Shown here: piece by piece, positions 1-6,337 of the stretch
How positions within the stretch are numbered: the first letter of the stretch is position 1
Layout: every line of letters begins with the position of its first letter
Assembly: GCA_016213945.1 (NCBI GenBank)
Contig: JACQZF010000016.1
Span: forward strand, 1 to 64,000
Length of the DNA: 64,000 nt
Reading direction: 5' to 3'
From: Nitrospirota bacterium
GTDB taxonomy: Bacteria > Nitrospirota > Thermodesulfovibrionia > UBA6902
Made by a program: the position numbers and the translations under genes
Notes under the pieces: model-generated
The model's database searches: none
The model's input: the letters and a program-made list of their open reading frames with translations, nothing else
Told to the model about the DNA's origin: nothing

Positions 1-150
1 GAAAGAACATGGCATCACACTCGTCTGCATGGAACGCACAATCGTTATTTTACGACCCAGGGCGAACTTCGCTTAGCCTTGACTTCAACGTTTCGGAGCA
101 TTCAAAGAAATCCTTCTCAGGTTATGGGGTACCTACAACCGTATCAATAA
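1..150 (+). mobile_element. IS630-like transposase, C-terminal fragment
   Basis: Frame 1 is open from the window edge to a TAA at 148-150 and encodes the last 49 residues of a protein. The segment THNRYF, preceded by basic residues and followed by a helical stretch, resembles the C-terminal end of IS630-family DDE transposases, where a (V/L)THNRYF block follows the third catalytic acidic residue. The catalytic residues would lie to the left of the window, so activity cannot be judged. It sits directly beside a damaged radical SAM gene, consistent with element-linked rearrangement. I did not identify a terminal inverted repeat in 151-178. Confidence 0.7.
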
Positions 151-178
151 TGCACAGTATTAATAATATTATGTAGCT

Positions 179-498
179 TTATTTATGCAAGGATATATAC
201 CAACCGCTGTTGTACAGCTGCACATCAAGCTTTAATTTTTCAAGCGCGTAAGGGTCATAGCCTGAAAAAAGATAAGTGAAGACAGGGTTGTTTGTAAGAA
301 GCGGATCTATACCGTCATTAATTATCCCCATGCTCTTCAGTTCTTCCCAGCAGGGTGTATGGGGAATCGGCGAGAACTCCGTGAGGTGGGTCCTCACGCC
401 GGTTCGGTAACCCTGAGCAGGCCCAGCGGCCTGGACCAGAGGTTTGCAGCCGCAAAGTCATGGACCCACGGATTGATGAGGATGATCTTCGGTTTCAT
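179..498 (-). pseudogene. B12-binding radical SAM protein, internally deleted remnant
   Basis: Two pieces of one gene are fused. From an ATG at 498, 34 codons (start MKPKIILINPWVHDFAA) match the opening of cobalamin-binding radical SAM proteins, then hit TGA. In another frame, from about 397 to 179, some 72 codons carry the C-terminal signature of the same family (EFSPIPHTPCWEE, then DPLLTNN). The iron-sulfur cluster motif and the whole catalytic barrel, normally several hundred residues, are missing, and the join is out of frame. The gene is therefore dead. The adjacent IS630-type fragment is a plausible agent of the deletion. Family assignment of both ends is from memory of conserved motifs. 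Confidence 0.7.
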
Positions 499-550
499 AG
501 TTAAATATAACAAATAATGATTTCTATTTTTCTGTTTCCCGTTTACTTCT

Positions 551-575
551 CCGTGCCTCTGTGCCCTCTGTGGTT
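551..575. repeat. Dispersed CTCTGTG-type repeat, single arm
   Basis: A stretch rich in CCTCTGTG and CTCTGTGGTT. Related copies occur at 24441-24504 and about 29796-29820 in this window. The same short sequence is scattered in intergenic DNA of many bacterial genomes; its role is unknown to me. Confidence 0.55.
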
Positions 576-590
576 AATTAAGTGCAAAAG

Positions 591-619
591 TTGACTTGCA
601 CAATGCTGTAAGTTATCCT
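591..619 (+). promoter_or_regulatory. Candidate sigma70-type promoter of smpB
   Basis: TTGACT at 591-596 and TATCCT at 614-619 are separated by 17 bases. A transcript would be expected to start near 626, almost exactly at the smpB ATG (627), which has no Shine-Dalgarno sequence. The -10 element is imperfect. Confidence 0.45.
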
Positions 620-626
620 CTTAATC

Positions 627-1073
627 ATGGAGACGGTTGCTACCAACAGGAAGGCGTATCACGATTATTTCATTCAGCAGACTTACGAGGCCGGCATCTC
701 CCTTCTCGGTACGGAGGTAAAATCCCTGCGCGAGGGCAAGGCCAACCTCAAGGACAGCTACGCTATTATTAAGAATGGAGAGGCGTTCCTCTTTAATTGT
801 CACATCAGTCCGTACAGTCACGGGAATCTTCAAAACCATGACCCGCTGCGGACAAGGAAGCTCCTCCTTCATAAGAAGGAAATAGACAAACTGCATGGGA
901 ACATCAGCCAGAAAGGGCTTACCCTCGTACCTTTAAAGATCTATTTCAAAGGCGGCAAGGCAAAGGTCGAGATAGGGCTTGCAAAGGGCAAGAAGCAGTA
1001 TGAAAAACGTGAAGCGATAAAAGAGAAAGAAGCGAAAAGGGAGATCGAGAGACATATGAGGAAGAGGAGTTGA
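627..1073 (+). CDS. smpB: SsrA-binding protein SmpB
   Basis: 148 residues, the usual size of SmpB, which binds tmRNA and delivers it to stalled ribosomes for trans-translation. The N-terminal NRKAYHDYF, the [16 protein letters not shown] segment, the HISPYSHGN block and a basic lysine/arginine-rich tail ([24 protein letters not shown] region) are typical. The start is fixed by homology, because NRKA lies only a few residues after the first Met. No Shine-Dalgarno sequence precedes it; the candidate promoter at 591-619 would give a nearly leaderless mRNA. The tmRNA gene ssrA, often nearby, is not in this window. It converges with the hydrogenase protease gene, with only 3 bases between the two stops. 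Confidence 0.95.
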   Translation: METVATNRKAYHDYFIQQTYEAGISLLGTEVKSLREGKANLKDSYAIIKNGEAFLFNCHISPYSHGNLQNHDPLRTRKLLLHKKEIDKLHGNISQKGLTLVPLKIYFKGGKAKVEIGLAKGKKQYEKREAIKEKEAKREIERHMRKRS

Positions 1074-1076
1074 AAT

Positions 1077-1559
1077 CTATTTTCTGGAAACCGCTTCCAC
1101 CCCCCACTCTTTTAATTTCAGGACAGCCTTATTCACAAGGGCGCCCAACTGTTCCTGTATCTCATCCGATAATTCCGTGCTTGTCTCCATTGACTTCGGC
1201 TGTATCCCGATGAGGCACATCTCAGGCGGAGTAATTCCCATTAACCGCGCGGCAAAGAGTGTATCTGGCAAACCTATCTGGTGCACGGAGAGTTTATTTG
1301 AAATCAGAAATGCCGGGATCTTGTCGCCCTCAACAGTATCTATTGTCCCCGGTTCTTTTTTGAAATTCGCAGCGTCAATTATCAGGACCTTGTCCCTGCC
1401 TTCAAACAGCGGCAGGAGATCAAGCCCCTTTGTCCCGCCGTCTATCAGATCAACAGATTCCGGGAAGACGTAATCGCTTATTAATTTATTCACCGCATGA
1501 ACGCCGACACCGTCGTCAGACAAAAGTATGTTGCCGATCCCAAAGATTGCTATGTTCAA
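1077..1559 (-). CDS. hyaD: Hydrogenase maturation endopeptidase (HyaD/HybD family)
   Basis: 160 residues, close to E. coli HybD. This cytoplasmic protease removes the C-terminal extension of the [NiFe] hydrogenase large subunit after nickel insertion. The residues that probe nickel in HybD are present at matching positions: acidic residue D16 in the SDDG segment, D62 in LIIDAANF and H93 in SVHQIG. Its substrate is evidently HyaB (3267-4976), whose C-terminus still carries a cleavable tail after the DPCMACAVH motif. It is oriented like hyaABC but separated from hyaC by about 1 kb holding hicAB, so it is probably transcribed independently. Confidence 0.92.
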   Translation of the reverse strand: MNIAIFGIGNILLSDDGVGVHAVNKLISDYVFPESVDLIDGGTKGLDLLPLFEGRDKVLIIDAANFKKEPGTIDTVEGDKIPAFLISNKLSVHQIGLPDTLFAARLMGITPPEMCLIGIQPKSMETSTELSDEIQEQLGALVNKAVLKLKEWGVEAVSRK

Positions 1560-1950
1560 AAGGTGCCCCCAATTTTCATGCAGCTATTATACATGAATCA
1601 AGATAAGGTGCGGGGAAGCGTCTGAGTCCACGGAAGACAGAAAAGATTTTATTCTAGGGGTGTCTTCCTGTTAAAGATTAGAATATCATTGGCCTTTAAT
1701 CTTCCATGATCTTTTAAAATGGCTATTATTTTATCTTCAATTTCCATAGCATTTGTATTTTAAGAAAGGGAAGCTCTATGTCCCAATCTATTATTCCAAC
1801 TATTCAGCCAATCCCTCTTATTCATTCTGACGATATCATAAGCAACGCACACAGTGAAATACAAGACAAGAAAGAGCCATAGTGCAGAATTTGGAAAGTT
1901 CAAAAGCATGGAAGTAAATAGGCAGGAAGCAAGGAGGTTCCACGAGTCTA
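1560..1950. other. Gene-poor interval with possible mini-ORFs and repeat debris
   Basis: No recognisable gene. Two short frames deserve mention. On the minus strand, 1747-1649 encodes 32 residues starting MEIEDKIIAILKDHG, which looks like the beginning of a winged-helix regulator cut off by a stop. On the plus strand, 1778-1882 encodes 34 residues starting MSQSIIPTIQP and has a good Shine-Dalgarno (AAAGGGAAG). Neither is convincing as an intact gene. Around 1857-1905 lies a copy of a repeat shared with 2427-2510 on the other side of hicAB. Confidence 0.4.
1857..1874 (+). repeat. Left copy of direct repeat flanking hicAB
   Basis: 18 bases (AAATACAAGACAAGAAAG) that recur with one mismatch at 2427-2444, on the opposite side of the hicAB pair and in the same orientation. 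Both copies lead into looser sequence with GTGCAGAA and CATAGTG words. Confidence 0.6.
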
Positions 1951-2163
1951 CTAAGGGACTGCTAAATATTCAGCAAAGGAAGTTGATTCGGGGATTGGCA
2001 GGTTGTCATCAATCAGTCCATGAAGATGCATTTTAATAGCCTCATGCATATTTAGTTCTGTTTCTTCACGCGTAGCGCCTGTAGCAACACATCCCGGCAG
2101 ATCCGGTGAATACGCTGAATAATTGCCGTTGGCTTTTTCAATGACCACAAGAAAACGGTGCAT
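1951..2163 (-). CDS. hicB: HicB-family antitoxin
   Basis: 70 residues. The partial RNase H-like fold of HicB antitoxins is recognisable from YSAYSPDLPGCVATGATREET and the following helix with LNMHEAIKMHL. HicB neutralises the HicA RNase toxin and usually represses its own operon. Here the protein lacks a long C-terminal DNA-binding (HTH or ribbon-helix-helix) domain, so autoregulation may be weak or act through the complex. It follows hicA with a gap of 2 bases, the usual toxin-first order of hicAB loci. Confidence 0.9.
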   Translation of the reverse strand: MHRFLVVIEKANGNYSAYSPDLPGCVATGATREETELNMHEAIKMHLHGLIDDNLPIPESTSFAEYLAVP

Positions 2164-2165
2164 GG

Positions 2166-2360
2166 TTATTTTGCCTCCTTTAATTTCGCCTGTTTCAAAA
2201 TACTGTTTAAAGTGCCTGGGGCTAAATCATCATTAGGATGTCCGGCAATTGTTACCCTGCCTGTCTTTATCGAATGTTTATATTGCCTGTGACTCCCTTT
2301 GGTAACAACAAGATACCAGCCATCCGATTCAAGTAATTTTATAATATCACGTACCTTCAT
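2166..2360 (-). CDS. hicA: HicA-family mRNA interferase toxin
   Basis: 64 residues from the ATG at 2360, chosen because GAGGGG lies 9 bases upstream; an ATG 3 codons earlier would overlap the ribosome site. The small double-stranded RNA-binding-like fold of HicA is evident: a start MKVRDIIKLLESDGW, the GSHRQY segment with the catalytic histidine, then VTIAGHP and a C-terminal helix. HicA cleaves mRNA and tmRNA independently of ribosomes in characterised members. Together with hicB it forms a module inserted between the hydrogenase cytochrome b and protease genes. Confidence 0.9.
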   Translation of the reverse strand: MKVRDIIKLLESDGWYLVVTKGSHRQYKHSIKTGRVTIAGHPNDDLAPGTLNSILKQAKLKEAK

Positions 2361-2426
2361 ATAATTCATCCCCTCTGATTAAAAGATTCTTTAAATTTAT
2401 GGAATATCTTAACGCCGCATGACTGG

Positions 2427-2444
2427 AAATTCAAGACAAGAAAG
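2427..2444 (+). repeat. Right copy of direct repeat flanking hicAB
   Basis: Matches 1857-1874 at 17 of 18 positions. It is followed to about 2510 by imperfect repetition of short words (GTGCAAAAGT, GTGCAGAAGTGCC) of a type seen in low-complexity intergenic repeats. Confidence 0.6.
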
Positions 2445-2530
2445 TGCAAAAGTACAACAGGACAAGAGTTCAAAAGTGCAGAAGTGCCATAGTGTAAAAG
2501 CACGGAAGCGGAAAAGATGTAAAACAAAAA

Positions 2531-2563
2531 CAGCCCCGGAAGACACCAAGTCTTCCGGGGCTG
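2531..2563 (-). terminator. Rho-independent terminator of the hyaABC operon
   Basis: A perfect 14-bp stem (CAGCCCCGGAAGAC with its complement) and a 5-base loop. Read on the minus strand it is followed by TTTTTGTTTT and lies 30 bases beyond the hyaC stop. This is the best terminator in the window. Confidence 0.9.
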
Positions 2564-2593
2564 ATAATTTTGCTATTAACTTCTTGCTGTTTT

Positions 2594-3253
2594 TTACTTC
2601 ACATCTTTTTCAGGTATAAACTTGTACCCGGTGAAGATAGAGCCCATCAGACCGCTCTTCTCCCTGCTGTCCGAAAACCACGAAATGTAAACATGTATCA
2701 TCGCGAAGGCGAGTATCACGTACATTAAGATGTGATGATACAGCCGGATGGTCGGCAAAAGCATTATGCCTGTAAGCCATCCCCCAAGGAGCGTCCAGAC
2801 AGCGCCTGAATGGTTTACCGAATACATCGCAAAACCTGAAACGATCTCAAAGATAAATATTATAAACAGCAGGAGGTATGTTAAACCTCCAAGGGCTGAA
2901 TGTCCGACATGGCAGCTTTTTCTGCTGAGCAGCAGGTAGCACTTCAGGTCATCGATCATCCTGCCTGTCTTCTCGCCTGTAAATGGAAGCCATTCGCTGA
3001 TGCAGGCATACTTGTTCCCGGCAAGTGACCAGTAGAGCCTGATGATCACGCTCATCATGAAGGTGTATGCTGCTATGAAGTGAATGAGCCTCATCCAGCC
3101 CATTATCCACTGTTTTGAGGAATAGGCATGAATAAAGGGACTCCCGATGTAAAACCCCGTAACAGACAGGGTAAGGATGCAGAGAAAGTTGATCCAGTGG
3201 GTAAATCTTACGGGAAATTCCCATGCGTAGGTTTTCAATCTCGTGTCGTTCAT
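2594..3253 (-). CDS. hyaC: Ni/Fe-hydrogenase b-type cytochrome subunit
   Basis: 219 residues with four predicted membrane helices (near 18-38, 58-78, 120-142 and 170-192). It belongs to the HyaC/HupC family: diheme cytochrome b that anchors the periplasmic hydrogenase dimer to the membrane and passes electrons to quinone. Conserved features are WEFPVRFTHWIN near the N-terminus, HFIAAY in helix 2, and the histidines in RLYHHILMYVILAFAMIHVY, which would ligate heme. It begins 13 bases after hyaB and ends before a strong terminator, so it is the last gene of a hyaA-hyaB-hyaC operon. Its presence argues for a respiratory uptake hydrogenase. Confidence 0.93.
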   Translation of the reverse strand: MNDTRLKTYAWEFPVRFTHWINFLCILTLSVTGFYIGSPFIHAYSSKQWIMGWMRLIHFIAAYTFMMSVIIRLYWSLAGNKYACISEWLPFTGEKTGRMIDDLKCYLLLSRKSCHVGHSALGGLTYLLLFIIFIFEIVSGFAMYSVNHSGAVWTLLGGWLTGIMLLPTIRLYHHILMYVILAFAMIHVYISWFSDSREKSGLMGSIFTGYKFIPEKDVK

Positions 3254-3266
3254 ATTTACCCCCTTT

Positions 3267-4976
3267 CTATTTTATCCTTATCCTTGTTACCTCTTTGCCG
3301 TCAGGGTCCACCACATGAACAGCGCACGCCATGCAGGGATCGAACGAGTGGATCGTCCTCAAAATTTCAATTGGCTGTTCGATGTTGGCTACCGGAGTTC
3401 CTATCAGCGCTTCTTCGTAAGGGCCTCTCTGGTTGTTGGCATCTCTTGGAGAGCCGTTCCATGTGCCGGGTACTACGCACTGGTAGTTTGCGATCTTGCC
3501 GTCCTTGATGTTTATCCAGTGGCCTAACGCGCCTCTCGGCGCCTCGTGAAGGCCGTATCCTCTTGCCTCTTTGGGCCATTCAGAGGGGTTCCACTTTTCA
3601 CCGGCGTGGGTCTTGAAGTCGCCCTTCTTCATATTCGCTGCAAGCTGATCAAGCCATACGGGGATCTGCTCCGCTGTTACAAGGGTCTCAATCGCACGTG
3701 CCGCAATTCGTCCGAGTGTTGAGAACAAAGCGGCAGGACCGACTCCTAATGTCTTCAGGACGAGGTTTACTACTTCCTGGACTCTCTTGTGTCCTGAGCC
3801 GTACGCAACGAGCATTCTTGAAAGAGGCCCGACCTCCATCGCCTTGTTATCATAGCGGGGGGCTTTCAGCCATGTGTATTTTGCGTCCGTATCAAGATAT
3901 TCATACGGGGGCTTCGGCCCTGTGTATTTGTAGTTTGTCTCGCCTTCCCATGGATGCTTTGACGCGCTGTCGCCGCCGGAATACTCATACCATGAGTGAG
4001 TTACATATTCAGCAACCCTGGTATGGTCCACGGAATGCACCCTTGAAAGGTCCTTGTTGAGAATGATCCCGCGCGGCAGCCAGAGGTTGTCTGTATTACT
4101 TACCGTGTCATTTGGGAATTCACCATACGCGAGGAAATTGCCGACGCCTGCTCCGTGGCCTGCCCAATCTTTATAGAATGGGGCCACCGCAAGGACGTCG
4201 GGGATATACACCTTCTCGACAAAGTCCTTTGCGATCTTTGCAAGCCCTGAGATAAAGGCTATGCTTCCAGCGTTCAGGGCGTTCTGGCTGTTCGGGTCAA
4301 CAGGGATGGACATGCCGCCGACAATGTATGTCTGTGCGTGAGGGTTCTTTGCGCCGAGCAGGGCCTGTATTTTTATTACATCACGCTGCCAGTCAAGCGC
4401 TTCGAGATAGTGGGCGACTGCCATGAGATTTGCTTCAGCAGGAAGCTTGTAAGCCGGATGCCCCCAGTAAGCGTTCGCAAAGGGGCCGAGCTGGCCGTTC
4501 TCTACAAAGGCCTTGAGCTTGTCCTGGATGCCCTTGAAATAATCCGTGCTTGATTTCGGCCAGTCCGAGATCGCCTGCGCAAGCGCTGATGTCTTTGCAG
4601 GGTCAGCCTTTAATGCGCTGACAATGTCTACCCAGTCAAGCGCGTGGAGATGATAAAAATGAATTACATGGTCCTGAACGAACTGAATGCCGGTTATAAG
4701 GTTCCTTATAAGACGCGCATTGTCAGGGATTGTGATGCCTAATGCGTTTTCGACCGCTCTCACCGAGGCGGTTGCGTGAACCGTTGTTCAGACGCCTCAT
4801 ATGCGCTGGGTAAAGGCCCACGCGTCTCTGGGGTCTCTGCCTTTGAGAATGATCTCAATGCCCCTGAACATGGTGCTTGAGCTCCACGCGTCAACAACCT
4901 TTCCGCCTTCAACCTTTGCCTCAATCCTGAGATGTCCTTCAATTCTTGTTATAGGGTCAATAACTAACTTTGCCAA
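3267..4976 (-). CDS. hyaB: [NiFe] hydrogenase large subunit with two in-frame UGA (Sec) codons
   Basis: 569 residues when two TGA codons are read through, the normal length for a group 1 large subunit. It starts at TTG 4976 after AGGTGA, with the family opening [17 protein letters not shown]. The first nickel motif, normally RICGVC, reads [18 protein letters not shown]: codon 60 is TGA at 4799-4797 and codon 63 is TGA at 4790-4788. The second motif, DPCMACAVH, is intact and is followed by 15 residues for HyaD to remove. The rest of the frame is undamaged. Known [NiFeSe] enzymes carry one Sec in the C-terminal motif; here both N-terminal ligands, one terminal to nickel and one bridging, would be Sec. 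Other readings are a double nonsense mutant or sequence error, both unlikely given the exact positions. An annotator unaware of Sec would call a 498-residue fragment from a GTG at 4763. Confidence 0.9.
4753..4772 (-). promoter_or_regulatory. Candidate SECIS hairpin in hyaB
   Basis: On the mRNA strand, ACCGC-CTC pairs with GAG-(A)-GCGGT: an 8-bp stem with one bulged A and a GGU apical loop. The loop begins 24 bases after UGA2 and 33 bases after UGA1. From memory, bacterial SECIS models accept roughly 16-37 bases with a G among the first two loop bases, so one hairpin could serve both codons. A competing 5-bp hairpin (CGGTT/AACCG, 4769-4783) overlaps its 5' arm. Confidence 0.5.
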
Positions 4977-5003
4977 TGTAAATCACCTCTCTTTCAGAAT
5001 TTT

Positions 5004-5080
5004 ATCCGCAGATTTCGCAGATAACACAGATTAAAGAAAAAACTTATAAAAATCTGAGTCAATCTGTGTAATCTGTGGAT
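5004..5080. repeat. Dispersed CAGATT/AATCTG palindromic repeat between hyaA and hyaB
   Basis: The arms ATCCGCAGATT (5004-5014) and AATCTGTGGAT (5070-5080) are inverted with one mismatch, and inner words CACAGATT and AATCTGTG continue the pairing. Such sequences are a common dispersed repeat type. It fills most of the 116-base hyaA-hyaB gap and would form a stem in the operon mRNA. Confidence 0.65.
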
Positions 5081-5092
5081 GATCATTTTATG

Positions 5093-6181
5093 TTATTCTT
5101 CTTTCTTCGGCGAGATTGCCCGTCCTATTCCGTGTATCACAAGTCCCGCTGCTGTTGCCGCGGCAAGTCCGGCGCCGACTTTATCAGCAGTGCTTTCGAT
5201 GCTCACTCCGGGGACCTTCGGCAGTCTCCTGTAGAAGGGCGTCATGGTGTCCCAGAAGTTAGGCTCGGCGCAGCCTATGCAGCCGTGTCCTGCCTGAACA
5301 GGCCAGCTTGTGCCTTCATTGTATTTGATAGTGGGACAGTTCTTAAATGTCTCAGGGCCTTTGCATCCCATTTCGTATAAACACCAGCCCTGTCTGTGGC
5401 CCTCGTCTCCCCATTGCCTTACGAACTGCCCGGCGTCAAAGTGCGCCCTTCTCTCGCAATTGTCGTGGATCCTTTTTCCGTAAGCGAAATAAGGCCTGCC
5501 GAGTTTATCAGTATTTGGGAGTGATCCGAATGTCAGGTAATGGACGATGCAGGCGGTAATATTTTCAGCGTTTACCGGACAGCCCGGCAGGTTGATCACT
5601 GTCGCGCCCGGCACAGCCTCTTTTACACTTACCGCTCCTGTGGGATTTGGCAGCGCAGCAGGAATTCCTCCGTAAGCGGCGCATGTGCCTACTGCAATCG
5701 TTGCAAGCGCGTTGCCGCAAACCTCCCTTGCAATGTCAACAGCGGACCTGCCGCCTATGCAGCAATACACGCCGCCGTCTTTCATGGGGATGGAGCCTTC
5801 CACAACAACAAGGTATTTGCCCTTCTGGTTATTCACCACATCCATCAGCGACTTCTCCGCCTGCTTTCCCGCCGGCGCCATTATCGTCTCATGATAATCT
5901 ACTGAGAGAATATCAAGGACAATGTCTCCGACTGTCGGCTTTGACGCCCTCAAAAGGGCCTCGGTGTTGCCGCAGCAGTCCTGAAACTCAAGCCACACAA
6001 GATACGGCTTTTTACCGCCAAGGGCTTCTGCGATTTTCGGGATAAACGAAGCGGGCAGTGCCAGTAATGCGGCCATTCCGGTGCAGAACTTCATGAAGTC
6101 TCTGCGGGACAAACCTTTATCGCCGAGAGCACCCATTGATTCCGCTGCTTCCTGCAATGGATCAACTGGAAACAACTTCAT
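5093..6181 (-). CDS. hyaA: [NiFe] hydrogenase small subunit (Tat-exported)
   Basis: 362 residues from the ATG at 6181, chosen for its strong AAGGAGGTGG ribosome site; a longer frame upstream lacks one. SRRDFMKF at residues 25-32 is a twin-arginine signal, so the folded dimer is exported to the periplasm. The electron relay ligands are visible: DCCGN at 68-72, GTCAAYGG, LPGCPVN, the HDNCERR and GWCLYEMGCKGP segments, NCPT and HGCIGCAEP. A C-terminal hydrophobic helix (VGAGLAAATAAGLVIHGIG) should anchor it. In the proximal-cluster motif the second canonical cysteine is asparagine (N72), a variation also known from cyanobacterial HupS. First gene of the hyaABC operon, with a promoter at 6237-6265. 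Confidence 0.94.
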   Translation of the reverse strand: MKLFPVDPLQEAAESMGALGDKGLSRRDFMKFCTGMAALLALPASFIPKIAEALGGKKPYLVWLEFQDCCGNTEALLRASKPTVGDIVLDILSVDYHETIMAPAGKQAEKSLMDVVNNQKGKYLVVVEGSIPMKDGGVYCCIGGRSAVDIAREVCGNALATIAVGTCAAYGGIPAALPNPTGAVSVKEAVPGATVINLPGCPVNAENITACIVHYLTFGSLPNTDKLGRPYFAYGKRIHDNCERRAHFDAGQFVRQWGDEGHRQGWCLYEMGCKGPETFKNCPTIKYNEGTSWPVQAGHGCIGCAEPNFWDTMTPFYRRLPKVPGVSIESTADKVGAGLAAATAAGLVIHGIGRAISPKKEE

Positions 6182-6236
6182 AGAGCCACCTCCTTTTTGA
6201 AAACTAAGAGATTTGTTATGCGTGTCCGTTATCGAA

Positions 6237-6265
6237 AAATTATCATAAAACCCAATACTTGTCAA
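6237..6265 (-). promoter_or_regulatory. Sigma70-type promoter of the hya operon
   Basis: On the minus strand TTGACA (6265-6260) and TAATTT (6242-6237) are 17 bases apart, upstream of the hyaA ribosome site. An overlapping GATAAT gives a shorter-spaced alternative. No regulator site was recognised. Confidence 0.6.
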
Positions 6266-6337
6266 TAAAATAATTGCATAAAGCAGGTTACCTGGTTTTC
6301 ATGCCGCTGCATTCATGAATTGCCTGTTAACTCTGCG

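Noticed and set aside
2419-2619. 66-residue lysine-rich plus-strand frame
   Set aside because: It is made of the repeat tail and the hya terminator hairpin, and overlaps the end of hyaC.
3267-4763. hyaB as a pseudogene or as a 498-residue protein starting at a GTG
   Set aside because: The two stops fall exactly on the invariant cysteines, and the upstream part in the same frame is a perfect large-subunit N-terminus with its own ribosome site. A random double nonsense event is far less likely than Sec.
4788-4799. Genetic code change (UGA read as Trp, Gly or Cys)
   Set aside because: UGA terminates many intact genes here, several with overlapping ATGA stop/start junctions, and no other long gene has internal UGA except the UGC protein.
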